DNA from: an uncultured Oceanobacillus sp.
GTDB lineage: Bacteria; Bacillota; Bacilli; Bacillales; Amphibacillaceae
Direction of reading: 5' to 3'
DNA: 5,075 nucleotides
Assembly (NCBI GenBank): GCA_938004015.1
Contig: CALKWU010000188.1
Location: forward strand, 1 to 5,075
In this document: piece by piece, positions 1-5,075 of the stretch
Layout of the letters: each line of letters opens with the position of its first letter
How positions within the stretch are numbered: position 1 is the first letter of the stretch
The notes under the pieces: generated by a model
Told to the model about the DNA's origin: nothing
The model's input: only the letters and a program-made list of their open reading frames with translations
Databases searched by the model: none
Position numbers and translations under genes: made by a program

Positions 1-287
1 CCTTCGTTAATTTTATCTTTGATTGGATTGATCAATTCCGGGTCATTCAAAATGAGCAAATGGGCGGAAAAAATCTCCGCTTGTTCTTCGCCGATCGTTT
101 TTCTCGTATGTTCTTTGATTTTTTCCAGTTCTCCGATGGAAGTTTGCAAGGCGTCATCAAGGCGTTTTAATTCGTGTTCCTTGTCTTCCACCGTTTTCTT
201 TTCATAAGATAACTCCGGTGCTTTCAGTTCATAAACTTTTGCGATCGCAATGCCTGCGGCTGCTGCAATACCGTTGATTGTTTTCAA
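1..287 (-). CDS. ptsI: Phosphoenolpyruvate-protein phosphotransferase (PTS Enzyme I), N-terminal part, cut by the window edge
   Basis: Enzyme I is the cytoplasmic first step of the sugar phosphotransferase system: it takes phosphate from phosphoenolpyruvate onto a histidine and passes it to HPr. Only the first 95 codons are present. The opening KTINGIAAAAGIAIAKVYEL is the typical Enzyme I start. It is followed by the charged helical HPr-binding region, containing the family motif EIFSAHLLILNDPELINPIK at about residues 71-90. The phosphorylated histidine, near residue 190 in the family, lies outside the window. The start is TTG at 287-285, chosen because GAGGAG lies 8 nt upstream on the minus strand and the homology begins exactly there. 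It follows the hydrolase gene by 23 nt with no terminator between, so co-transcription is likely. ptsH, its usual immediate upstream neighbour, is absent. Identity is secure from family resemblance; completeness and activity cannot be judged. Confidence 0.93.
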   Translation of the reverse strand, partial: MKTINGIAAAAGIAIAKVYELKAPELSYEKKTVEDKEHELKRLDDALQTSIGELEKIKEHTRKTIGEEQAEIFSAHLLILNDPELINPIKDKINE

Positions 288-310
288 ATCGTCCACTCCT
301 CACTTGATTT

Positions 311-1225
311 TTATTCCAGTTGGCCCATCAGCCAATCATCTATTAAGTGAAACACTTCCCCTTTGTTGATTTCATTATGCAATTCATGTCTCGCTTCCGG
401 ATACAATGCGACGATAATATTTTCCAAACCGGCTTCCACGTAACTTTCCGCTGCTTGGAATACTCCTTTTCCATAATTGCCGACCGGGTCTGCATCCCCA
501 CTGATGAAAAGCAAAGGAAGGTCCTTTCTGATGTTTTCATTTTTCTTTTCATCTTGCATCGATAAAATGCCTGAGAGAAGATCGACAAAAAATCCTGCCG
601 TTGGAATGTAACCGGACAGGGGGTCCCGTATGTATTCTTCCACTACTTTCCGGTCCCTACTCAACCAGTCGAAACTCGTCAACCGATCAAGGATTTTGTT
701 ATTGTAGCTTCCGAAAATCAAACGATCCATCAATGCGGATTCCTTCGTCGGTTCTTGGAGTGCTGCCAATTCCAAGCCGACTTTTGCCGTGACAGCCGGA
801 AAATAGCCACTCCCGGATAAAATGACACCATCCACTTCTGTAGAATGATCCTGGATGAAATTTCTTGCGATAAAAGAGCCCATACTATGTCCGAAAATGA
901 AAATTGGAAGACTGGGATGCATTTTTTGCACATGTTTCAACAAAAGATGCAAATCCTCCACCAGTAAACGGAAACCGTCTTCTTCCGCAATGTATCCAAG
1001 TTGACCTTGTTTTTTTCCTGTTTGCCCATGTCCCCGATGGTCATCTCCATAGACGATGAAGCCTTGCTCATTGAAGTGATGTGCCAAATGTCCGTAACGT
1101 CCGATGTGCTCCGTCATTCCATGGGAGATGATGATGACAGCTTTAGGGTTCGTAAGCTCCGTCCCCCAAGCTTGTACATATAAAGGGCAACCATCTGAAG
1201 CGGACAACCAAAAATCAAGTTGCAT
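311..1225 (-). CDS. Alpha/beta hydrolase of the monoacylglycerol lipase / lysophospholipase (Hydrolase_4) type
   Basis: A 304-residue predicted serine hydrolase without a signal peptide or membrane segment, so probably cytoplasmic. It has the usual features of the monoglyceride lipase/lysophospholipase family: oxyanion-side motif SHGMTEHIGRY (about 35-44), DDHRGHGQTG (61-70), nucleophile elbow GHSMG with Ser114, acid Asp246 in SGDADPVG, and base His280 in ARHELHNE. A lid or cap region lies between about 140 and 230. The likely reaction is ester hydrolysis of monoacylglycerols or lysophospholipids; the substrate is inferred from family only. An in-frame ATG lies at 1234, but the AGGGG Shine-Dalgarno touches it directly, so the ATG at 1225 (9 nt spacing) is the better start; the longer form would add three residues (MNN). 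The gene is divergent from secG and 23 nt upstream of ptsI. B. subtilis also has a hydrolase gene (yvaM) beside secG, but I cannot tell whether this is its orthologue. Confidence 0.88.
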   Translation of the reverse strand: MQLDFWLSASDGCPLYVQAWGTELTNPKAVIIISHGMTEHIGRYGHLAHHFNEQGFIVYGDDHRGHGQTGKKQGQLGYIAEEDGFRLLVEDLHLLLKHVQKMHPSLPIFIFGHSMGSFIARNFIQDHSTEVDGVILSGSGYFPAVTAKVGLELAALQEPTKESALMDRLIFGSYNNKILDRLTSFDWLSRDRKVVEEYIRDPLSGYIPTAGFFVDLLSGILSMQDEKKNENIRKDLPLLFISGDADPVGNYGKGVFQAAESYVEAGLENIIVALYPEARHELHNEINKGEVFHLIDDWLMGQLE

Positions 1226-1234
1226 ATTATTCAT

Positions 1235-1239
1235 CCCCT
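1235..1239 (-). promoter_or_regulatory. Ribosome binding site that decides the hydrolase start
   Basis: AGGGG read on the minus strand abuts the first ATG (1234) with no spacer but lies 9 nt from the second in-frame ATG (1225). The second is therefore the more plausible start. Confidence 0.6.
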
Positions 1240-1246
1240 AAACTAA

Positions 1247-1276
1247 ATTATACCTTGCTTTATGGAAAAAGGAAAA
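1247..1276 (-). promoter_or_regulatory. Probable SigA promoter of the hydrolase-ptsI unit
   Basis: On the minus strand a perfect -10 element TATAAT (1252-1247) lies just upstream of the hydrolase ribosome binding site. The -35 region (about 1276-1270, TTTTCC/TTTCCT) is a poor match to TTGACA, with a spacer of 17-18. The transcript leader would be very short. The -10 is convincing; the promoter as a whole is inferred. No catabolite-response (cre) site is visible. Confidence 0.5.
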
Positions 1277-1345
1277 ATTAAATGGTGGATTCATGTAATT
1301 CTTGTTAAATTTCCGTCATCCATTTGTAAGAACATGATAATTGTC

Positions 1346-1375
1346 TTGCTATGTAAAATGCAAGTGTGGTAAAGT
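1346..1375 (+). promoter_or_regulatory. Promoter of secG (and probably est-rnr), extended -10 type
   Basis: The -35 candidate is TTGCTA (1346-1351) and the -10 is TAAAGT (1370-1375), 18 nt apart. A TG at 1367-1368 forms an extended -10 (TGGTAAAGT), which can compensate for the imperfect hexamers. It lies about 35 nt before the secG start and is back-to-back with the hydrolase promoter. It is the only good promoter seen for secG-est-rnr. Assigned by eye, not by scoring. Confidence 0.5.
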
Positions 1376-1416
1376 ATATATTAGTTATTTTCCGTCACGG
1401 GAGGTGTCGTTGGGAC

Positions 1417-1650
1417 ATGCAATTGGCAGTGAATATTTTATTGGTGATCGACGCAATCATTTTGATTGTTTTCGTGTTATTGCAATCCGGAAAAAGTGCC
1501 GGACTATCTGGTGCGATATCCGGAGGCGCCGAGCAATTGTTTGGTAAACAAAAGGCAAGGGGACTTGACTTGTTTTTACATCGTGGAACGATCGTTACCG
1601 CAGTGATTTTCTTCCTTTTAGCTTTCATAAGTGCATATATATTACAATAA
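1417..1650 (+). CDS. secG: Preprotein translocase subunit SecG
   Basis: SecG is the small accessory subunit of the SecYEG channel in the cytoplasmic membrane and aids SecA-driven protein export. The product has 77 residues, the usual Bacillus length. There are two membrane segments, at about residues 3-22 and 57-76, joined by the highly conserved cytoplasmic loop: QSGKSAGLSGAISGG (23-37), then AEQLFGKQKARGLDLFLHR (38-56). The ATG at 1417 was chosen because GGGAGGTG (1399-1406) lies 10 nt upstream and the family begins there. An upstream in-frame ATG at 1366 would add 17 residues overlapping the promoter and is not credible. It is the first gene of the plus-strand cluster and is followed directly by a terminator. 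Nothing is missing or broken. Confidence 0.97.
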   Translation: MQLAVNILLVIDAIILIVFVLLQSGKSAGLSGAISGGAEQLFGKQKARGLDLFLHRGTIVTAVIFFLLAFISAYILQ

Positions 1651-1655
1651 AACTG

Positions 1656-1685
1656 CCCTTATCACGTTCGTGGTAAGGGTTTTTT
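1656..1685 (+). terminator. Rho-independent terminator between secG and est
   Basis: A 10-bp stem CCCTTATCAC / GTGGTAAGGG (1656-1665 with 1670-1679) contains one G-U pair, has a GTTC loop, and is followed by six T (1680-1685). It starts 6 nt after the secG stop. Since no promoter fits in the 28 nt between it and est, it probably acts as a partial terminator that lowers est-rnr expression relative to secG. Confidence 0.88.
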
Positions 1686-1699
1686 AACATGAATGGAAC

Positions 1700-1705
1700 A
1701 AGGAG
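1700..1705 (+). promoter_or_regulatory. Ribosome binding site that decides the est start
   Basis: AAGGAG lies 8 nt before the ATG at 1714 and downstream of the earlier in-frame ATG at 1693. The 1693 ATG has only the terminator T-tract before it and no Shine-Dalgarno. Confidence 0.8.
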
Positions 1706-1713
1706 TAGATGAC

Positions 1714-2460
1714 ATGAAAATTAAAGCACCAAGACCTTTCACATTTGAAGCCGGACCGCGGGCAGTCTTGTTATTGCATGGTTTCACCGGTCATACGGCG
1801 GATGTCAGGATGCTCGGGAGATTTTTGGAGAAAAAAGGTTACACAAGCCATGCGCCAATTTACCGCGGCCATGGTGTGCCTCCAGAAGAACTCGTTAAAA
1901 CGAATCCTGATCAATGGTGGGAAGATGTGCAGACAGCGTTTAATCATTTGAAAAAATTGGGCTATGAAGACATCGCTGTAGCCGGCTTGTCGTTAGGCGG
2001 CGTATTCAGCTTGAAACTCGCTTATTCGACGCAAATCAAAGGAGTCATTCCGATGTGTGCTCCGATGTTTTTTGATAATGAGAAACAATTGACGCAAGGC
2101 TTCGAGCAATATTCAAAAGAGTACAAGCAATTGGAAAGAAAAGATGAAGGAACGATTGAAAAAGAAGTACAAGGCTTGATGGAAGCGACGCCGGAGCTTT
2201 TCCCGCAAATCAAAGAAAAAATTGATGAAGTCAGGGAAAATATCGATATGATTTACACGCCGACGTTTGTCGTACAAGCCCGTCAAGATGACATGATCAA
2301 TCCGGAAAGTGCGAATTACATTTATGAAAACATCGAAGCGGATTTGAAAGAAATCAAATGGTACGAAGAATCCGGCCACGTCATTACGATCGATAAAGAA
2401 AAAGAGCAGTTGTTTGAAGATATTTATCATTTTCTCGAAAAATTGGATTGGAAAGAATGA
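1714..2460 (+). CDS. est: Carboxylesterase, Est30/YvaK family
   Basis: A 248-residue cytoplasmic serine esterase, essentially the length of G. stearothermophilus Est30, which hydrolyses short- and medium-chain carboxyl esters. Visible features are the oxyanion motif LLLHGFTGHTADVRMLGRFL (about 19-38), APIYRGHGVPPEEL (47-60), the nucleophile elbow GLSLGG with Ser93, the acid Asp192 in QARQDDMINP, and the base His222 in EESGHVITID. A charged, helical cap occupies about residues 120-175. The triad matches that established for Est30. The start is at 1714, not the in-frame ATG at 1693, because of the AAGGAG at 1700-1705 and because the family begins MKI. The gene sits between secG and rnr, the conserved Bacillus order (yvaK in B. 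subtilis). Its physiological substrate is not known from the sequence, and its link with export or RNA decay is positional only. A 49-nt gap without a terminator separates it from rnr. Confidence 0.95.
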   Translation: MKIKAPRPFTFEAGPRAVLLLHGFTGHTADVRMLGRFLEKKGYTSHAPIYRGHGVPPEELVKTNPDQWWEDVQTAFNHLKKLGYEDIAVAGLSLGGVFSLKLAYSTQIKGVIPMCAPMFFDNEKQLTQGFEQYSKEYKQLERKDEGTIEKEVQGLMEATPELFPQIKEKIDEVRENIDMIYTPTFVVQARQDDMINPESANYIYENIEADLKEIKWYEESGHVITIDKEKEQLFEDIYHFLEKLDWKE

Positions 2461-2470
2461 TTAAAATATC

Positions 2471-2505
2471 GAGGAGGGGTAATAAATATAATGGAGAGAA
2501 GGTGA
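2471..2505 (+). other. Possible translated mini-ORF (MERR) in the rnr leader with its own Shine-Dalgarno
   Basis: A very strong Shine-Dalgarno, GAGGAGGGG (2471-2479), is too far from the rnr ATG (2510) to serve it. It precedes an ATG at 2491 opening a four-codon frame, ATG GAG AGA AGG TGA, that ends at 2505. The last codons of the mini-frame overlap the rnr Shine-Dalgarno (AGGTGA at 2500-2505), so ribosomes on it would cover or reload at the rnr site. The spacing from the GGAGG core to the ATG (13 nt) is rather long. This may be chance; a coupling role is inference. Confidence 0.25.
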
Positions 2506-2509
2506 AACG

Positions 2510-4735
2510 ATGAAAGACCGTTTATTGACATTTTTCAACGAGACAGACACGAGACCGCTTTCCGTCGAGGAAATCGAAGAACGGTTGGAAATTGAAGGTG
2601 CTGAAGAGTTTACGGAACTGGTGAAGGCATTGAATGAGTTGGAAGAATCCGGTGACTTGGTTCGTACCCGGAAAAACCGATATGGCTTGCCGGAAAAAAT
2701 GAACCTCGTCTTAGGTCGGATTCAAATGCATAGTAAAGGATTCGCCTTCCTCATTCCGGAAGAGGATGGTCAAGATGATATTTTCATCAATCCAAGTGAC
2801 TTGAATTCCGCCATGAACGGGGACAAAGTGCTCGTCCGTCGGGAAAAGCCTTCTTTTGCCGGGGAACGGGCGGAAGGTGTCGTTTTAAGGATTTTGGAGC
2901 GGGCCGTTACGGAAGTCGTCGGAACCTATGAGGCAAGTCAAAATTTCGGCTTCGTCATTGCTGATGATAAACGGATTCCCCATGATATTTTCATTCCGAA
3001 AAGCAAAGCCAATGGAGCGATGGACGGCCATAAAGTCATTGCCCGAATTACGAAATATCCTGAAGAGTGGAGCAGTGCGGAAGCGGAAATCATCAAAATA
3101 CTCGGTCATAAAAACGATCCGGGTATCGATATCCTTTCCATCATTTATAAACATGGAATTACGATCGATTTTCCGGAAGAAGTGTTACAGCAAGCTGCAG
3201 AAACGCCAGATGAGATATCCCCCGAAGAATTGGAAGGAAGAGTCGACCGACGGGATGAACAGATCGTTACGATTGATGGCGCCGATGCGAAGGATTTGGA
3301 TGATGCGGTTACAGTGAAGCAACTGGACAATGGGAATTATCGACTCGGCGTCTATATTTCCGATGTCAGCTATTACGTTGAAAAAGATTCGCCGATCGAT
3401 ATCGAAGCATATGCGAGAGGGACGAGTGTTTATCTCGTCGATCGGGTCATTCCGATGATTCCCCATCGGCTATCCAACGGCATTTGTTCCCTCAATCCGA
3501 ATGCCGATCGATTGACGATCGGCTGTGAAATGGAGATCAATTCCCACGGTGAAGTCGTGAGTCATGAAGTTTTTCCGAGTGTCATCAAATCCAAGGAACG
3601 GATGACCTATTCTGATGTCAATAAAATCCTCGTCGATAAGGATGAGGAATTGCGGGAAAAATATGCTGAACTCGTCCCGATGTTTGAACAGATGGAAAAA
3701 CTTGCTGCCATTTTACGCAAGAAACGGAAAGGCCGGGGTGCTATCGACTTTGATTTCAAAGAAGCCCAAGTGTTGGTCGATGAAGACGGTAAAGCGATGG
3801 ATGTCGTCATCCGGGAGCGCTCCGTTGCCGAACGGCTGATCGAGGAATTCATGCTTGCCGCCAATGAAACGATTGCGGAACATTTCCATTGGATGGATGT
3901 CCCGTTCATCCACCGTATCCATGAAGATCCCGATGAAGGGAAATTAGAAAGCTTTTTTGAGTTTTTGGCAAGCCTCGGAATCGCTGTCAAAGGAACGGCA
4001 AATGAAGTCCATCCGCGTGCCCTGCAAAAGGTGCTGGAGCAAATCAAAGATGAACCGGAAGAAATGATCGTTTCCAAATTGATGCTCCGGTCGATGAAAC
4101 AAGCGAAATATGCGCCGCAAAGTGTCGGCCACTTTGGGCTTGCCACCCAATTTTATACTCATTTCACGGCACCGATCCGCCGCTATCCGGATTTGATCGT
4201 CCATCGCTTGATCCGTACCTATTTGTTTAATCAGGACATGGATAAAAACACACTTTCCTACTGGCGGGAAAACTTGCCGGACATCGCGAAGCATACATCG
4301 GAAATGGAACGCAGGGCGGTTGATGCGGAGCGGGAAACTGACGATCTGAAAAAAGCGGAATTCATGCTTGATAAAATCGGTGAAGAATTCGATGGCATCA
4401 TCAGCTCGGTCACCAACTTCGGAATGTTCGTCGAGTTGGAAAACACCGTCGAAGGTTTGATCCATGTCAGTTATTTAGTGGATGATTATTACCATTATGA
4501 CGACAGATCACATGCTTTGATTGGCGAACATACGGCAACTATATACCGTGTCGGCGATGAGGTGAAGGTGAGAGTCGTTCAAGTCAATATGGAAGAACGG
4601 GCCATCGATTTTGAGCTCGTGGAAGCAAGACCGAAAAAACGCCGTAAAGCGGTCAAACAGACCATCACGGCGAAGCGGACGAATGGAAACGGCAAAGGGA
4701 AAAGAAATAAGAAAAAGAAGAAGAAAAAACGATAA
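2510..4735 (+). CDS. rnr: Ribonuclease R (RNB-family 3'-5' exoribonuclease)
   Basis: RNase R degrades structured RNA processively from the 3' end, including mRNA and rRNA fragments, and takes part in tmRNA-linked quality control. The 741 residues carry all expected domains: N-terminal winged-helix region (about 1-60), two cold-shock domains (about 65-125 and 133-198), the RNB catalytic domain (about 248-575), an S1 domain (about 626-705) and a lysine-rich tail (708-741) ending in KRNKKKKKKKR. The catalytic acidic cluster is intact: Asp256, Asp262, Asp264 and Asp265 in DGADAKDLDDAV. The conserved FTAPIRRYPDLIVHR lies at 552-566. The start ATG has AGGTGA 4 nt upstream. It is slightly shorter than B. 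subtilis RNase R (779 aa), without loss of a domain. It lies 49 nt after est and is probably co-transcribed with secG-est. Its stop codon is already part of the following terminator, and smpB, the usual next gene, is absent. Confidence 0.98.
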   Translation: MKDRLLTFFNETDTRPLSVEEIEERLEIEGAEEFTELVKALNELEESGDLVRTRKNRYGLPEKMNLVLGRIQMHSKGFAFLIPEEDGQDDIFINPSDLNSAMNGDKVLVRREKPSFAGERAEGVVLRILERAVTEVVGTYEASQNFGFVIADDKRIPHDIFIPKSKANGAMDGHKVIARITKYPEEWSSAEAEIIKILGHKNDPGIDILSIIYKHGITIDFPEEVLQQAAETPDEISPEELEGRVDRRDEQIVTIDGADAKDLDDAVTVKQLDNGNYRLGVYISDVSYYVEKDSPIDIEAYARGTSVYLVDRVIPMIPHRLSNGICSLNPNADRLTIGCEMEINSHGEVVSHEVFPSVIKSKERMTYSDVNKILVDKDEELREKYAELVPMFEQMEKLAAILRKKRKGRGAIDFDFKEAQVLVDEDGKAMDVVIRERSVAERLIEEFMLAANETIAEHFHWMDVPFIHRIHEDPDEGKLESFFEFLASLGIAVKGTANEVHPRALQKVLEQIKDEPEEMIVSKLMLRSMKQAKYAPQSVGHFGLATQFYTHFTAPIRRYPDLIVHRLIRTYLFNQDMDKNTLSYWRENLPDIAKHTSEMERRAVDAERETDDLKKAEFMLDKIGEEFDGIISSVTNFGMFVELENTVEGLIHVSYLVDDYYHYDDRSHALIGEHTATIYRVGDEVKVRVVQVNMEERAIDFELVEARPKKRRKAVKQTITAKRTNGNGKGKRNKKKKKKKR

Positions 4736-4766
4736 AAAACGGTGGGAGAGCCCGCTGTTTTTTCTT
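4734..4766 (+). terminator. Strong Rho-independent terminator after rnr
   Basis: A hairpin of 13 pairs, AAAAAACGGTGGG with CCCGCTGTTTTTT (4734-4746 with 4751-4763), has two G-U pairs and an AGAG loop and continues into TTTTTTCTT. The rnr stop codon TAA (4733-4735) overlaps the foot of the stem. The A-rich foot could pair with T-rich downstream sequence, so it may work partly in both directions. It closes the secG-est-rnr unit. Confidence 0.88.
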
Positions 4767-4845
4767 GTAAATTTCTGCTTGATGAAAGTTGTCCTTTTGG
4801 AAATGTGGCAATTTATTGGAAATACTGTCTACATTTTCCGAAAAA

Positions 4846-4860
4846 GTTGCCTCGAGTAAA
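4846..4860 (+). promoter_or_regulatory. Possible MntR/DtxR-like operator upstream of the ZIP transporter promoter
   Basis: The stretch GTTGCCTCGAGTAAA has a TCGA centre and an imperfect inverted symmetry. It resembles the manganese-regulator type TTTGCCTTAAGGAAA, sharing the left half TTGCCT and the right-hand AG.AAA. It ends 8 nt before the -35 of the metal transporter promoter. The match is partial and was judged by eye, so the assignment is tentative; no Zur-like or Fur-like box was recognised. Confidence 0.22.
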
Positions 4861-4868
4861 AAGATTTG

Positions 4869-4898
4869 TTGACTGTGAAGTTGTTTCTGATTTATACT
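4869..4898 (+). promoter_or_regulatory. SigA-type promoter of the ZIP transporter gene
   Basis: The -35 TTGACT (4869-4874) and the -10 TATACT (4893-4898) each match the consensus at five of six positions and are 18 nt apart. The predicted leader is roughly 50 nt to the TTG start, too short for a riboswitch. This promoter and the terminator at 4734-4766 show that the transporter is a separate unit from rnr. Confidence 0.7.
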
Positions 4899-4953
4899 GA
4901 TAAAAGATTGTGAAAAGATGTATATTCCTGTGTTTCGTTTTGGAGGTAGGACG

Positions 4954-5075
4954 TTGGAAAATGTAGGTATAGCTTTTCTGTTTACACTTTTTGCAGGTTT
5001 GGCTACCGGTGTCGGCAGCTTGCTTGCTTTTTTTGCGAAAACGACGAATACGAAATTCCTTTCATTTGCACTCGG
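4954..5075 (+). CDS. zupT: ZIP-family divalent metal transporter, N-terminal part, cut by the window edge
   Basis: ZIP transporters of the ZupT group carry zinc and other divalent metals (iron, manganese) across the cytoplasmic membrane into the cell. Only 40 codons are present. The residues ENVGIAFLFTLFAGLATGVG form the first membrane segment with the family's LFAGLATGVGSLLAFF pattern, followed by AKTTNTKFLSFAL, the conserved stretch before the second membrane segment. The start is TTG at 4954, with GGAGGT (4942-4947) 6 nt upstream; an ATG at 4961 is out of frame. The metal-binding residues lie in later helices outside the window, so metal preference cannot be read. It has its own promoter and occupies the place normally held by smpB in Bacillus. 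ZIP family is well supported; the exact name zupT is likely but not certain. Confidence 0.85.
   Translation, partial: MENVGIAFLFTLFAGLATGVGSLLAFFAKTTNTKFLSFAL

Noticed and set aside
19..207. Plus-strand frame of 62 codons at the left edge
   Set aside because: It is the antisense of ptsI, whose minus-strand reading is unmistakable.
1280..1345. Weak inverted repeats (AAATGG / CCATTT and CATG...TTCTTG / AAGAACATG) in the divergent intergenic region
   Set aside because: The arms match over only about six bases or need gaps, and the AT-rich sequence makes such matches likely by chance; no known operator was recognised.
3607..4146. Long minus-strand open frame opposite rnr (179 codons)
   Set aside because: It is a shadow of the rnr coding frame: its serine-rich composition is typical of an antisense reading, and it has no Shine-Dalgarno or family resemblance.
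3944..4465. Second long minus-strand frame opposite rnr (173 codons)
   Set aside because: Antisense shadow of the conserved RNB and S1 coding sequence, without start signals or domain pattern.
4611..4859. An 82-codon plus-strand frame overlapping the end of rnr, reachable by a frameshift in the A-rich tail
   Set aside because: It lies mostly inside rnr in another frame and then reads through the terminator and the spacer. It has no ribosome binding site or recognisable domain, and programmed frameshifting there is not supported by a standard slippery heptamer in the right phase.
4767..4868. Spacer between rnr terminator and transporter promoter examined for an smpB remnant, small RNA or riboswitch
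   Set aside because: No SmpB-like coding fragment, terminator-bounded RNA or conserved riboswitch core is seen; only short direct repeats of TTGGAAAT (4797-4804 and 4816-4823), compatible with chance.

Overview
The window reads as a stretch of chromosome from a low-to-moderate GC Firmicute of the Bacillaceae type. The evidence is strong GGAGG-like ribosome binding sites, TTG starts for the genes at both ends, a short SecG very close to the Bacillus form, and an Est30-type carboxylesterase whose sequence and length (248 aa) match the Geobacillus stearothermophilus family. Genus and species cannot be fixed from this sequence. No phage, insertion sequence, CRISPR, tRNA or rRNA gene is visible, and base use looks even across the window. 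There is no stretch over 300 bases without a gene.

Layout. Minus strand, right to left: a monoacylglycerol lipase/lysophospholipase-like alpha/beta hydrolase (1225-311), followed after 23 nt by the start of ptsI, Enzyme I of the PEP:sugar phosphotransferase system, which runs off the left edge. Plus strand, from a divergent control region at 1226-1416: secG (SecYEG translocon subunit), an intrinsic terminator, est (carboxylesterase) and rnr (RNase R). A strong terminator begins inside the rnr stop codon. After about 100 nt, a separate promoter drives the start of a ZIP-family metal transporter (ZupT-like) that runs off the right edge.

How the genes work together. secG-est-rnr is the conserved Bacillus core order, in which smpB and then ssrA (tmRNA) normally follow rnr. 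RNase R and SmpB-tmRNA cooperate in clearing mRNA from stalled ribosomes. Here smpB is not next to rnr, and rnr ends in its own terminator. The secG promoter is the only clear promoter for the three genes, so est and rnr probably depend on readthrough of the hairpin after secG. On the other side, ptsI lacks the usual ptsH directly upstream and seems to be transcribed from the hydrolase promoter. The window therefore shows a conserved three-gene core with both flanks differing from the textbook Bacillus order. I found no convincing new biological system; the points worth a second look are these synteny breaks and several small regulatory details.
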